Shown here piece after piece: positions 10,221-20,743 of a DNA stretch of 64,000 nucleotides. Within the stretch, counting starts at the first letter, position 1. Each line of letters begins with the position of its first letter. Below the pieces are notes generated by a model. It was not told where the DNA came from. It saw only the letters and a list, made by a program, of their open reading frames with translations, and did no database searches. The DNA is from Zymoseptoria tritici IPO323. Its lineage: Eukaryota > Ascomycota > Dothideomycetes > Mycosphaerellales > Mycosphaerellaceae. The stretch covers positions 806,001-870,000 of the forward strand of contig NC_018212.1 in assembly GCF_000219625.1 (NCBI RefSeq). Reading direction: 5' to 3'. Position numbers and translations under genes: made by a program.

Positions 10221-10783
10221 GTTTGTATATTGTTCAGAAGAGTCTTGATGTTTGCGATGGAAGTGAGTTTGATGGTCTTTCAAAATCTCCGGAGGTCGAC
10301 CTGCTACTTAAGTCATCGTGCCACTCCTGCTGGCCTTTGTCGTTATTCTGGGGTATCTCCGGGAGACCACATTGCTCGATAACGCATGAATTGTCTCATT
10401 CGCTACAGATATGGCAAGCTCCTATCGTGGTGGTCAGCTGCACCACATAAGTCATTTTCCCGTTCGCCAAAGGCTCACGATCCCCATACCGTGGTCAGTA
10501 TGGTCAGACGAGGAACAGAAATTTTGCTCATACCGATGGGGATACCGAACTGTCCCCGTGTGGCTATGACCTCCTCGTGCGATCCTCCAGCGCTTATCCG
10601 GCGACGCATCGGGAGACGAGCTCACCGCTTCACAAGCTCGCGAGTGGTTCAGTCACATGCATCCCATTTGCCAGAACAACCACCGGCTCGACAACCTTCG
10701 ACAGCTCGACGACAGACCCCAGGTCGATAGCAACACCTTCTCTTCCTCCTTGAGTTCCAGTCTTTGGAATCCACCACGCAACG

Positions 10784-11937
10784 ATGGCCGCGACGATGAA
10801 CCCAATCCATGCCTCAATCGACTTCCTGGCCGATCGATATCAGGAAGAAAAGCCATACTATCTCCATCCTGCGTCCGGCGTTGACATCGACCTGGAGGCC
10901 GTGAAGCTGTCCAACGTAATTTGGGACCCGAAGCCGGTGCCATTGCGCAGTATGCGAGATGCAAACGTTAGTCTTGAGAAGACTGGCTTCTGCTTCATCG
11001 AACATGAGTCCAAATTCCTGCCGGAAGATGGCTCTAGCGGAGAAGTCGCAACAGCCTACCAGAGAGAGACCGAGCAGATGCTGCAGGAGTATTTCGAAGC
11101 GGAACTGGTGACTTGTTATGACTATCGTGTAAGTGCAGCTTCGACCTGAACATTGGAATGCCCACTGAACACAGAGACAGCGTCGCCGGAATGCGCCTGT
11201 GAAGGTCGAAGCATATGACCCAGATGACCCACAACATGTCGATCAAGTTGCCAAAGGGGCACACGGTAAGTAACACTGAATCGTTTCGAGTGAGCAACCT
11301 GCTGATTTGGTCTTGCAGTCGGTCAGTCGTTCATCGATCCCGGTCAACGAGTCGGACACTGACGATGGCAGACATCACGATCGACACGATAACCGATTTC
11401 GTGTCACGTCTTCTGACACCGGAGCAACAGCGGGAGTTCCTGTCACCAGGATATCGCATCCGCATCGTGAAGTGGGTCTCTACTGGACACAGCCTGCGAA
11501 CGTACCTCGACCACGCTAACTACTTGCAGTACCTGGCGCACGATCAACCCAGTGTGCGAAGATCGCCCTCTCGCGGTTTGCGATGCCAGCTCCATCGATG
11601 CTAAAGACCTGATTCCTACCGATCGAGTGTATCCGCAATGGCTACAAGAGATATACCACTTATCCTACAACGAGACTCAGCGCTGGTACTGGTTGCCATT
11701 GCAACGCAGCAACGAGCCGTTGGTCTTCTTGTCCTACGACAGCAAGTCGGAATCGAACGCAAGATGTACGTGCCATCCAGAACGATGATTATGACCAGCG
11801 TCGATCGCGGGCTGACGCCAGTTCCCCATGAAGTCTGTCCACATGTGTCCTTTGACAACCCATTGGCTGGACCAGAGGCTCCCAGGCGCCACAGCGTGGA
11901 GACAAGGAGTTTGGTCATCACTAGGGAGAAATGGTGA
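10784..11937 (+). CDS. CmcJ/AsaB-type hydroxylase/desaturase-like protein, possibly frameshifted
   Basis: Exons 10784-11128, 11175-11265, 11319 or 11327-11471, 11530-11765 and 11822-11937. Motifs of the fungal AsaB / 7-alpha-cephem-methoxylase-like family are clear: SLEKTGFCFIEHES, KGAHV, LTPEQQREFLSPGYRIRIVN, TWRTINPVCEDRPLAVCDA, YWLPLQRSNEPLVF and CPHVSFDNPLAGPEAPRRHS. Family members modify small peptide or polyketide scaffolds by oxidation. The weak point is exon 3. The natural acceptor at 11318 gives the family-like AHVGQSFID but hits a stop. A second AG at 11326 restores the frame but replaces that stretch with VVHRSRSTSR. Either an alternative acceptor is used or one frameshift has crippled the gene. 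All other junctions keep phase. Confidence 0.7.
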
Positions 11938-12213
11938 GGTTGGAAGTCATGGAATGGCCATGGAGGAGTGCGATGCTGCAGCTAGATTGCTCAGAGAATG
12001 TAATGCTTTGTCCTCGTCAACACAATGATCACTCCACGATATGCAAGCTCTGGATTCTGTTTGCCCCGTGATTCAACCTCTGGCACGAAAGTACCGAGGG
12101 CGATGCCGATGTTTCTGCGACGATGTAAGCTCGAGGTAATGGCGATGATTCACCGCAGGACATGGTTCATAGTCAACTTCAGGGGTAAGCTCGTAGCGCC
12201 GGCAATTGATCGG
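11938..12213. other. Spacer before the Mutator-like element
   Basis: Ordinary-composition DNA with no motif-bearing frame. It ends in CCACCTACC (12214-12222), the left copy of the target duplication. Confidence 0.5.
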
Positions 12214-12222
12214 CCACCTACC

Positions 12223-12264
12223 GGGCTTTGCTAAACAGCATACAGATCGGACTACGTGGCATAC
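12223..12264 (+). repeat. Left terminal inverted repeat of the MULE
   Basis: 42 bp, matching the reverse complement of 15401-15442 with one mismatch (ACGTGGC versus ACGTAGC). It is less RIP-mutated than the interior, as is the adjoining subterminal GC-rich stretch. Confidence 0.95.
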
Positions 12265-15200
12265 AGTCCGGATACCTCCGAGCTCCGCGACGGACGCGCA
12301 CGGACGTTTTAAGGTGCACAATTGGCTTATTTAGTCCTTGCAGGTAGTTAGCGGTATAAAGTCGTATATACACGTAGTTTTAATAGAAATAGTTACGATC
12401 CGGTTACTAAGCGATGCTAGACTAATTAGAAGCTCTCGTTCGATAAGAATAAGTAATAGCAATTAATAAGAAGGTGTTGTTTATAGCTACAATCGACTTA
12501 GAGCGCTATAGTAAACTTAGAGCTTAATATAGCTGTCTGTTTACGGCATAGTAAGCCCTTAGTGCTATAAATAGCTTAACTATATAGCTATAGTAGTGTT
12601 GTTGTTGCTGCTCTTGCCGGTAGTAGTAGTTGTAAGGGTAGGCAATAGCGCCTTAGTAAGTCTATTGCTAGCTCCTTTGTTAATTTAAAGGAGGTAGTAG
12701 TAGACCTATTAACTACGCCGGCGTTAGTTAAATTAATGCGTTTATAGCTACTAGCTATAGTAAGTATAGGCTAATAGTTATGCCGGTCATGCCGCCGTGT
12801 AGCTGCTATTAATATCTAGTGTTCTAGCTATTGCTCTAAAGTAGCTACTATATCGGCGCGGTCGAAGGAGGGCCTTATACTAGCGTTTATAAAGGCGTTA
12901 GCTACTATTAAGGAGGTAGTAGTAGTGCCGGTGCGGTCGCTAAAGGAGTTATATCGTCTGTGTTTAAGCACGTGTTAGCCGGTCTATAGCATATAATACT
13001 ATACGGCCGTCCTACCTTCCTATACGTACATAAACGATTGCTACAACCGGCTCTACAACGACAGCGTAATAGTGTTACCGGTAGAGCTAGCAATAGTAGA
13101 GGTACTAGCTAGCTAGGCTCTACGTTGCGAACGGCTGCTCGTAGATTAATAAACGTCGGTTGTTTACGACTATATAGTACCTAAGAGGGGTAGTTAGGAT
13201 CTAGTCGCTCTAGTAGTGTTATATTACGTCTAGTACTATTAATGCCGTCGCCGCGGCGGTATGGTGCTACCCTCTCGGCGCGCTTACGAGCACGTTTGCG
13301 AGGCTTAAGGACTCGGCTATTAATAGCTACAATCGCCTTACCCCCTAGTACGAGCTAGTACTTATCGAAGTCGTAGCTAGTAAGGATAACGACGCTACTA
13401 GCCTTAAGCAATGCTCGGATCTTACACCGGTAAGGGATGCTATACGCTCTTCTAAAGCGACTACTATATAGTCGTAGTATATAGCCTAGATCGTCCGGTA
13501 ACGCCTTCTACGCTACTATCTTATTAAGAGCAATGTAGCGCTACTTAGCGACGAGCTTAAGAGCATAGTTTAATACTATACGTACGAGCTAGTCGAAGAA
13601 GTAGTCCTTAATAAAGATAACGCCGCCCTTATTAGATTCGAAGCCGAGCCGCTCGTTGTATATCGCCGTCTAATGCTCGAAGTAGGGATCTAGTTGTTAA
13701 ATAAAGGTAAGGATGTCGCTATAGCTAGTCGTAAGCTATACCTTTAAGCCGGCGTATGCGCCTTCGACTAGTAATATTGTTTTATTGCTATAGTACCGGA
13801 TGTTGTTAGTCTAAGCCTTTACGCACCGCTCCTTATATATCTACTAGTAATCCTCGAGATACGTAACTATAATAAACTAGTCTTAATTCTTACTAGCTCT
13901 ACTCTAGAGCGCTCGTTTGGTATCGTTAAACAACGCCTTAGTCGGTGCATTAATAGCTTAATTAAACGCCTCTATAAACTCCTTTATAGCCTTAGATAGC
14001 TTATATCTTCTACTCGCTAGATTCTGCGTTGTCTTAAGGTAATACTTAGCATTAGCTTCTACCGCCTTCCTTAGATGCTAGCGATATAGAGCTGTTAGTA
14101 TGTCCGGAAACATCGTATTAAGGGCGTTAATAAGGGCCTTGTCGCGGTCGTAAAGGAAGAGCCGTAGCTCGTTAATGTTATAATCTTTAAGTATACGCTC
14201 GAAGTAGCGTAGGGCTATCTTATAGTTAGCCTACTCTTTACTAGGCATTAACATTATAGCTAAGGGCTTAGTCTAATTAAAGCTATTTATAGACGCGATC
14301 TAAAGTAGCGGAAGGCTATATTCGTTCGTCTTATAAGTGTAGTCTACGAGCATAACCTTCGGAGCATAGCTATGCTATTTAATTATATTAGGGTGTATAA
14401 AGAACAGCTAGTCGAGCTATCTATCCTTTATATTATAATTATACTAAAACCCCTTAGCTCGTAGTATCTCTAGTAAACGCTCTACTACACTTATACTATT
14501 AAGGTCGATAGCTCTAGCCTTAAACATAGCGTTAGCAATGTTATAAGCCGTCTGCTCGAGGCTATAGAAGTTACGCTTAAGTATAGACTTAATAAGCCGT
14601 ATAGATAGACCTCTACTCCTTATATTAGTAATAAACTTAACGAGCTCGTTACTACGTTTACGACGACGAGCGTTCGCGAGTATTACGCGCTCTATACGGC
14701 TATACGAGTAGACTAGATTGTTGCTATAATTTAGCGTCTATTTAGAGGTTAATAGACTGTCCTTGTCGATAGTAGAGCCACCGATTAAGTACTAGTAACT
14801 ATCCTTCTTCGACCGTCTGTTCCGTCGTACCTTATAACTTATATTAGCGACAGCAATTAGTTTCTTCTTAGAGCTAATAGCACGCTATCGTTTAGGTAGA
14901 TAGTAACGCGCGTAGTTCTAGAATCGCCTATAGACCTCGTTATTCTTATTCTTCTTCGACGAGTTAATCTTTACGTTAAAGCCCTACTCGAGGGTAAAGG
15001 CATAAACATATAACTCTAGCTCTTATAGACTAGCGAACGTCTGTTCCTTATATAGTAGTATTCGCTCGAAGGATTCGCGTATAGGTGCGAGGTTATTATC
15101 TAAGTCTAACTAGTTATCGTATAGCGGTAGAGGCGACGGTAAGGGTAGTAGAGCGTCGGCATTAATCGATTAAGAGTTTAGAAGGTCGTCGATCTAGCGG

Positions 15201-15400
15201 TCGTCGTCGTTGTGTAGCGGTAAGGCTATAAGGCTATAAGGTAGTTGTTATAGTAAAGGTGTTAAAGTAATTAGAAATTTTAGATATTACGGTGCAAGTA
15301 CGCGGCGTACACGCGTTTGATGTATTTGCTATACCGCCTAGTTATTTCAGTGGAAGCTGCGCGTTGTATCTGTTACGCTAAGACTAGACGTATTTTGGTT

Positions 15401-15442
15401 GTATGCTACGTAGTCCGATCTGTATGCTGTTTAGCAAAGCCC
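15401..15442 (-). repeat. Right terminal inverted repeat of the MULE
   Basis: Reverse-complement partner of 12223-12264; immediately followed by the second copy of the 9-bp target duplication CCACCTACC at 15443-15451. Confidence 0.95.
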
Positions 15443-15643
15443 CCACCTACCGGTCCGGACCTAATCATGAGGGCGGTGTGGAAACCACGCACCTGGTCTC
15501 GATGAACGGAAGAACGCTGGCAGCGCTGTTAGACTTAGTCGTGTGGCCGTGTATCGGCATATCGTCGTACTGATCGGACAAAACACTGCTGAAGATCAGC
15601 TCTTGATCGCCGCCACGTCTGATGTTTACCTTTCCCCCGTCCG

Positions 15644-15934
15644 CTAGGAGACATGCTTCCCCGCCACATGAAACGTGTTCCCTGTCTCGTTCGACATGCC
15701 TTTGTCAATTGCCTTGAGGTGGTGTGGTAGAGTCACAGCCTCCTTCGGTATCTGATCTTGCCAATCAAAGGACGCCCGTCTTAGCGCTATATACCCTGCC
15801 AAAAGCGCTATCGCAGCCAGTAGATTGTTGCCGATGCAGAGACAGTCGAGCTCGCACAGCAGTGCGAAGGACTCCTCTCGTTCGGGATTACAGAAGCGGC
15901 AAGCTTGCCGAACCGTTATCAGATTCGTGACCAT
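15644..15934 (-). CDS. Possible small single-pass membrane protein
   Basis: An ATG-initiated frame of 96 codons, divergent from the FAD oxidase that follows. It has one hydrophobic helix (NLLAAIALLAGYIALRR), an N-terminal Cys-containing stretch (RQACRFCNPERE) and a polar tail. No family is recognised and the frame could be chance or a gene remnant; the hydrophobic segment is the only support. Confidence 0.25.
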   Translation of the reverse strand: MVTNLITVRQACRFCNPEREESFALLCELDCLCIGNNLLAAIALLAGYIALRRASFDWQDQIPKEAVTLPHHLKAIDKGMSNETGNTFHVAGKHVS

Positions 15935-15976
15935 GGCAATCCGACAAGACGAAACTGGCGAAAAGTATAGTCCAGC

Positions 15977-18085
15977 TTGCTTGCGGCGGTTCTACGTTGT
16001 CTCCTTCTGTCGGACCTTCATGCCGATGCAATACCCATTCCCCAAACTTCTTACTCTTCGCTCCCGACCACACTTGAAGCGATGAAGTGGAAAGACGCAG
16101 GAATCTTTGCACGCTTGATGCAAACCGTGTTGAAAGGAGAAGATGTCTCATCCTGCCGGTGCTTTCCAGGAGACTCGTGCTGGCCTACTCCTCAAGACTG
16201 GGCCATATTCAACAGCAGTGTCGGTGGTCGTCTGGTAGCAACCGTTCCATTGGCTGCTCCGTGCCATCATTCATCTTTTGCTCCGTACGACGCTGCAGCA
16301 TGTTCACGCTTGCAAGAAGAGTGGACGTCGCCACATATTCAGTAGGATGAGCGAGAGACCATTCCTTTGGCCATGATGGCAGACTAAAGCATCAACAGCT
16401 ACACTTCCTCATCATCGGTGATGGCTCCCTACTATGCCAACGCCAGCTGCGATCCTTTCCTTTCTGCCGAGTCTCCTTGTGTGTTCGGAACATATTCGAG
16501 ATACGCTGTGGCGGTACATTCCCCAGCAGATGCTATCCGAACGATTCAATTTGCACACGATCGAGATATCCGGTTGGTCATTCGCAACACCGGTCATGGT
16601 AAGCAGGCGAAGCCTTAGTAACCTTTGATCCCGGGAGGCTGCTAAACTTGAACGCCTTCTGCGCAGACTGGAGCGGCAAATCCACCGGAGCTGGATCGTT
16701 GGCCATATGGACACATCATCTCAAGGATATCAACGTCTGCGATTGTGAGTTCGCAACCAGAGATGGCGGACAATCAACGTGCTAAGTCTCTGTACCCAGA
16801 TGTATCTCCGCAGTACACAGGCAAAGCCATGAAAATGGGCGCTGGTGTCCAGGCTTTCGAAGCGTATGCAGCAGCCCACGCAAGCAATGTTGTCGTGCTG
16901 GGCGGCGAATGCCCCACAGTGTAAGTCGGTCCGCCCTTTCCACTTTGTCTTTAGATCACTGATCAGTCGTTGGTCTCAGAGGATTGGCAGGTGGTTACAC
17001 TCAAGGTGGCGGCCACTCTGCTTTGAGCTCCAGGTTCGGCCTCGCAGCGGACCAAATTTTACAGTGGGAGGTCATCGATGGTACAGGCCGATATCTCATA
17101 GCCACGAGAGATAATGACCAGCAAGACTTGTACTGGGCACTGAGCGGCGGTGGCGGAGGAACTTACGGCGCCGTACTTTCCATGACTGTCAAGGCCCACC
17201 CGGAGATGCACACCACCGGCGCGAAGCTCAAGTTCTCCAGGCAAGGCACATCTGCTGGTCGCTATTGGCAAGCAGTTGAGGGCTACCACCAGACATTGCC
17301 CGACATTGTGGACGCTGGTATTGTCAGCATTGCCCAGTTCGACAAAGACAGCTTCGCCATCAATCCGATCACGGCACCCGGAGTCACAGAGTCGAGGGTC
17401 AGGGAGCTATTGTCACCGTTGGTCTCCAAGCTGGAAGCTCTCGGAATCGGCTACGAACTCGACGTACGACAGTTCCCGACATACTTTGACCATGTGCAAG
17501 CAATGTTTTCTCCGATCGGAACAGCTTCGTTCCAGTACGGTAGCAGACTGATACCTCGGGCGTCGATTGCCGAGAACAACAGTGCCCTCACTCAAGCTTT
17601 CGTCAAGGCTGCAGAGGATGGTTGCTCTTTTTTCTCTGTCGCTCTCAATGCGTCCCGTCCAGGAGAAGAAGCCTTCAACTCGGTCAGTCCAGTATGGAGG
17701 TCCACTTTGCTCCACGCTGTCATCCAAGTTGCATGGGATCCATTGGCTCCTTGGACAGCTATGGAGAGGAGGGCGGCGATGATCACGTCCGAGTACGTGC
17801 GCGAGTTCGAAGCGGTTGCACCTGACGGCGGCGCCTATATCAACGAAGTGAGTAGGAGCCGAGCCATGTATTACTCTGATCAACTGCGATCCTAATGCTC
17901 TGCAGGCCGACCCTCGCGATCCAAATTTCAAGCAGAACTATTACGGCGGCAATTATGACTTGTTACTGAGAATCAAGGACAAGTATGACCCCTTCCAGGT
18001 GTTTTATGCCCTTACCGGCGTTGGTAGCCATCGCCAGTACGTGCGTCCGGATGGGAGACTCTGTTCACGCACGCAAGATCCATGA
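15977..18085 (+). CDS. Secreted FAD-linked oxidoreductase (VAO/BBE type), six exons, start codon unclear
   Basis: Exons 15977-16341, 16399-16598, 16667-16744, 16800-16920, 16980-17847 and 17906-18085 keep phase throughout (603 codons). Diagnostic stretches are CRCFPGDSCWPTPQDWAIFN, VMAPYYANASCDPF, VIRNTGHD (His for covalent FAD), STGAGSLAIWTHHLKDI, GGECPTVGLAGGYTQGGGH (Cys for a second FAD link), LYWALSGGGGGTYG and the C-terminal NYYGGNYDLLLRIKDKYDP. Such oxidases act in fungal secondary metabolism. The hydrophobic leader (LLAAVLRCLLLSDLHADA) is in frame, but its first codon is TTG at 15977 with a stop just upstream. The first ATG is at 16083, inside the mature region. The start has either mutated from ATG or lies in an unseen upstream exon. 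It faces the precursor gene at 20744-21562. Confidence 0.8.
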
Positions 18086-18419
18086 CAGATGCGAATAATG
18101 GCTCTGACGCAGGGCTACAAGAAAGTCGAATACAGGGGAAACCAAGCAGGGGCGACATTCGATGCGTGACTCGAAGGGTAGGCGCACGCAGACCTTTATC
18201 TATATGTGGTCATGTGTGCTCGGTGGATGATCTGACCAATACAACGCTATTACCCGCCCCACACCTGTCGCCGTGGCTCTCTGCTTCGCCTGGCTCTTTG
18301 CTGCATGGATGCCCCGCCCCCATGTGTTAGCCAATTCCGACCGACGACGATCTCTCAACGACGAAGACGGCAGCAATCATACAACACCGCGGAGCCGCCA
18401 CCTCAAGAGCTCTAGCAAG

Positions 18420-18530
18420 ATGAAACGTCTCTTCCTCGCTTGCTTCTCTATGAGTACTCACGTTCTTGATGCTACGCCCATCAGCCCAAGTCAGCAAACC
18501 GCTCGACATCACGACCAGCAAAGATCATGA
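18420..18530 (+). CDS. Short signal-peptide ORF, paralogous start to 18850
   Basis: 36 codons: leader MKRLFLACFSMSTHVLDA, then TPISPSQQTARHHDQQ. The DNA around the ATG (GAGCTCTAGCAAGATGAAA) is closely similar to that at 18850, pointing to a tandem duplication of a small secreted gene. Further exons may exist but were not found; it may be a remnant. Confidence 0.3.
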   Translation: MKRLFLACFSMSTHVLDATPISPSQQTARHHDQQRS

Positions 18531-18849
18531 GACGAAGTCTTGACTCACGTCCAGCGACAGATCTGCCTCGATCTCCAACTAGAAACTTGGTCTGAGAACA
18601 ACCGCTGAACGTCATTGCTGTCGCTTTATTCCGGTGTCAGCCATTGATCCTAGTTTGCATCGGAGCTGTTGCCACCGCCGAGGTCCCAGTTGGTATCACT
18701 GAACGCTGTTCGCAATGCGTCAAGCGTCGCCGTCTTGCAGAAAACGCCAAATTTGGCTGAAAAAATTGGGGTCGGGGGAAATGTTCGATCCTCGGATGAC
18801 TGTTCCAATGGTGGGATCCGTCGTACACCGCCATAAGAGCTCCAGCAAC

Positions 18850-18996
18850 ATGAAAGGGTACCTCCTGGCTTGCCTCTCAACGGCCACTGCCATCGTGCTG
18901 GCACCAGGCAATGCAGCCCCGACCCCTCTGCGATGCAACGGTATCGAGTACACAAAGGATCGACCCTCTGTGAAGACTATCGTCACAGCAAAGTGA
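18850..18996 (+). CDS. Short secreted-peptide ORF, duplicate of 18420
   Basis: 48 codons: leader MKGYLLACLSTATAIVLA, then PGNAAPTPLRCNGIEYTKD and a Lys-ended tail. One cysteine only. The start region and leader match the 18420 ORF (KSSSNMKGYLLAC versus KSSSKMKRLFLAC). It is either a genuine small secreted peptide or the first exon of a broken gene. Confidence 0.35.
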   Translation: MKGYLLACLSTATAIVLAPGNAAPTPLRCNGIEYTKDRPSVKTIVTAK

Positions 18997-20743
18997 TAAG
19001 TTCCGTGCCTAATTCCTCTACCTTTGCGTATATCAACCAGCTTCGCAAATACCACGCTTGAGACGGATACATTTTCACGCACAACACAAAGAGCGTGACA
19101 TGAGTGGTGGTAGGTCAGTCAGGGTGGGAAAGTTCGATTCAATGCGGATGGGCACTGTCTACATACGGTGATTTTCTGGCGCCTTGTCGGGGTAAAGTAG
19201 CGGTAGTAAGCTTCGTGTTGAGTTGTTGTCTAGCCTGGATTGAATCAGGTCCAGGCAGAATGAGAAGAGATTGACCTTCACGTCGATATTGATATAATAA
19301 GGCCGATGTCGAGCTCGCCTGTGATGCGCAGCATAGGAGGGCCAGGAGGATAAGAACCGGCAGATCTGTCGTACTCCCTGCCTAGGTCCATGCCACTATT
19401 CCAAGACGCAGATCCAGACTCCATGGTTTACACCATCAGTCGTATCGACGTGGCAGGGCTGTCCCGAGTTGTGCAAGAATTCATTGCTGAGTGTAACCCA
19501 GAAGTCGTTACTGCAAATCTCGCTTTTGATTTTGTCTCCGTAAGCCTAAGGGAGAGTCAGCATCAATAGCTGCCGAACAGCATGTAAGGCAACGCACGCA
19601 ACGCCAATGTAGGATCCCTGAACCACCAGGTTCTCGCTCGCAAGCGTGCTCCTTGTAAGGGCCAAATTTTGCTGGAGGGTAGTTCGACGATAGAAGCAGA
19701 GCTTTGTTGAACTTCGGGTCCGGATGAGCGAAGTATCGGGCGCCGATTGGTAGGACGCAAACCGCGGAGACACCACTTAAGGCGCTCAGGAAGGTCGAGA
19801 TAGCATCGACACGCATAGTAAGGGTTGCTTTCGAAGCGAGCCGTGGGTAGAGTAGGACGGGTGGTCCTAGTACGTTCTGATCGAGAAGAGTATGTGCTCT
19901 TTTTCTACACCAGTCGGGGTTATCATATATAGGTATGTATCCGTTCTTCGCCAGGCCTTAGTTGCCGGCGGTGCATGGTCTGGAATTTAATCTTGATCGC
20001 ACCATTAATCTTCCACCACTGCATACCCTGTGAGTGTGTTGTGGACCAGGAGTCGCGGGTGAAGACGGAAGCCCCACGCTAGACACGAGACCGGAGAAAT
20101 TGAGCAACGTTTCGGCGGCTTGCAAAATCGCAGGGCAGCTTCCCTAGCAGGACGCCTTCGTCGCTGACAATGTCATCCGGGCAAGTTTGGAGTCGCATAT
20201 CATCGCAGCATCGATACGCCGTCAGGAGTAATACCGGATACGGGCGACGCATGGTCTGACCTTTGACCCGACTCTCACTGCCCATATTCCACTGATGTAC
20301 ACCCTGTTGTTGTCTTGCGGCTCAGGAGTCGCGGGTGGAGACGGGAACCCCTTAGTGTCAGAAGGATGACTAGATGAACTAAAATCGAGATGTTTCTCCG
20401 GTCAGCCGGGGTTCGATCTATCTGTAGTCATGTGTATCTGCGATGGACTTTTGGTAAAGCCCGACGAAGCAGGGATCGAACTAGTTCTAGCGAAGGTATA
20501 CTGGCTACAGCGGGATGGGCGACAGTCCACAATAATCACAAGTGCACTTCCATTTGCGGCTAATGTCTTGCTAAAAGAAATACCACCGTCGATGCTCAGT
20601 CCTCGCGGACAGCGACAAGTCTGCAAAAGACCCGCCGGTGAGCCAAATATTGATTCCGAGCGTTGAAGGTACGGATCATCGCAATTGCCTGTTGAAGGAT
20701 TCCCTGGACAAATTCGCTTCTTCCCTTGCTAAGGTACCACGTC

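Larger units (their letters stand above)
12223..15442 (-). mobile_element. RIP-mutated Mutator-like element (MULE), complete with TIRs and 9-bp TSD
   Basis: The left end (12223-12264) and right end (15401-15442) are 42-bp inverted repeats with one mismatch, starting GGGCTTTGCTAAACAGC. They are flanked by the identical 9-bp duplication CCACCTACC (12214-12222 and 15443-15451), as expected for MULEs. On the minus strand the transposase core is readable. Between about 14050 and 14400 it reads HSYAPKVMLVDYTYKTNEYS (catalytic D codon at 14342-14344), LPLL*IASIN, LAIMLMPSKE*ANYKIALRY, LRLFLYDRDKALINALNTMF and then LYR*HLRKAVEAN. Stops stand where Gln codons are expected (CAG/CAA to TAG/TAA) and the TGC of the C/H motif reads TAT. 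This is the MULE transposase domain killed by RIP. Small open frames inside it are not genes. Confidence 0.93.
18086..20743. other. Accessory DNA with small secreted-like ORFs and degenerate repeats
   Basis: Apart from the two short signal-peptide ORFs listed separately, no gene is supported. At 18657-18758 a frame ends in EVPVGITERCSQCVKRRR, which may be the end of a lost secreted peptide gene. Near 20048 and 20325 a ~30-bp segment (CAGGAGTCGCGGGTG...) occurs twice. Confidence 0.4.

Noticed and set aside
12908..13093. 61-codon ORF inside the transposon
   Set aside because: Chance open stretch within RIP-mutated transposase region; no independent evidence.
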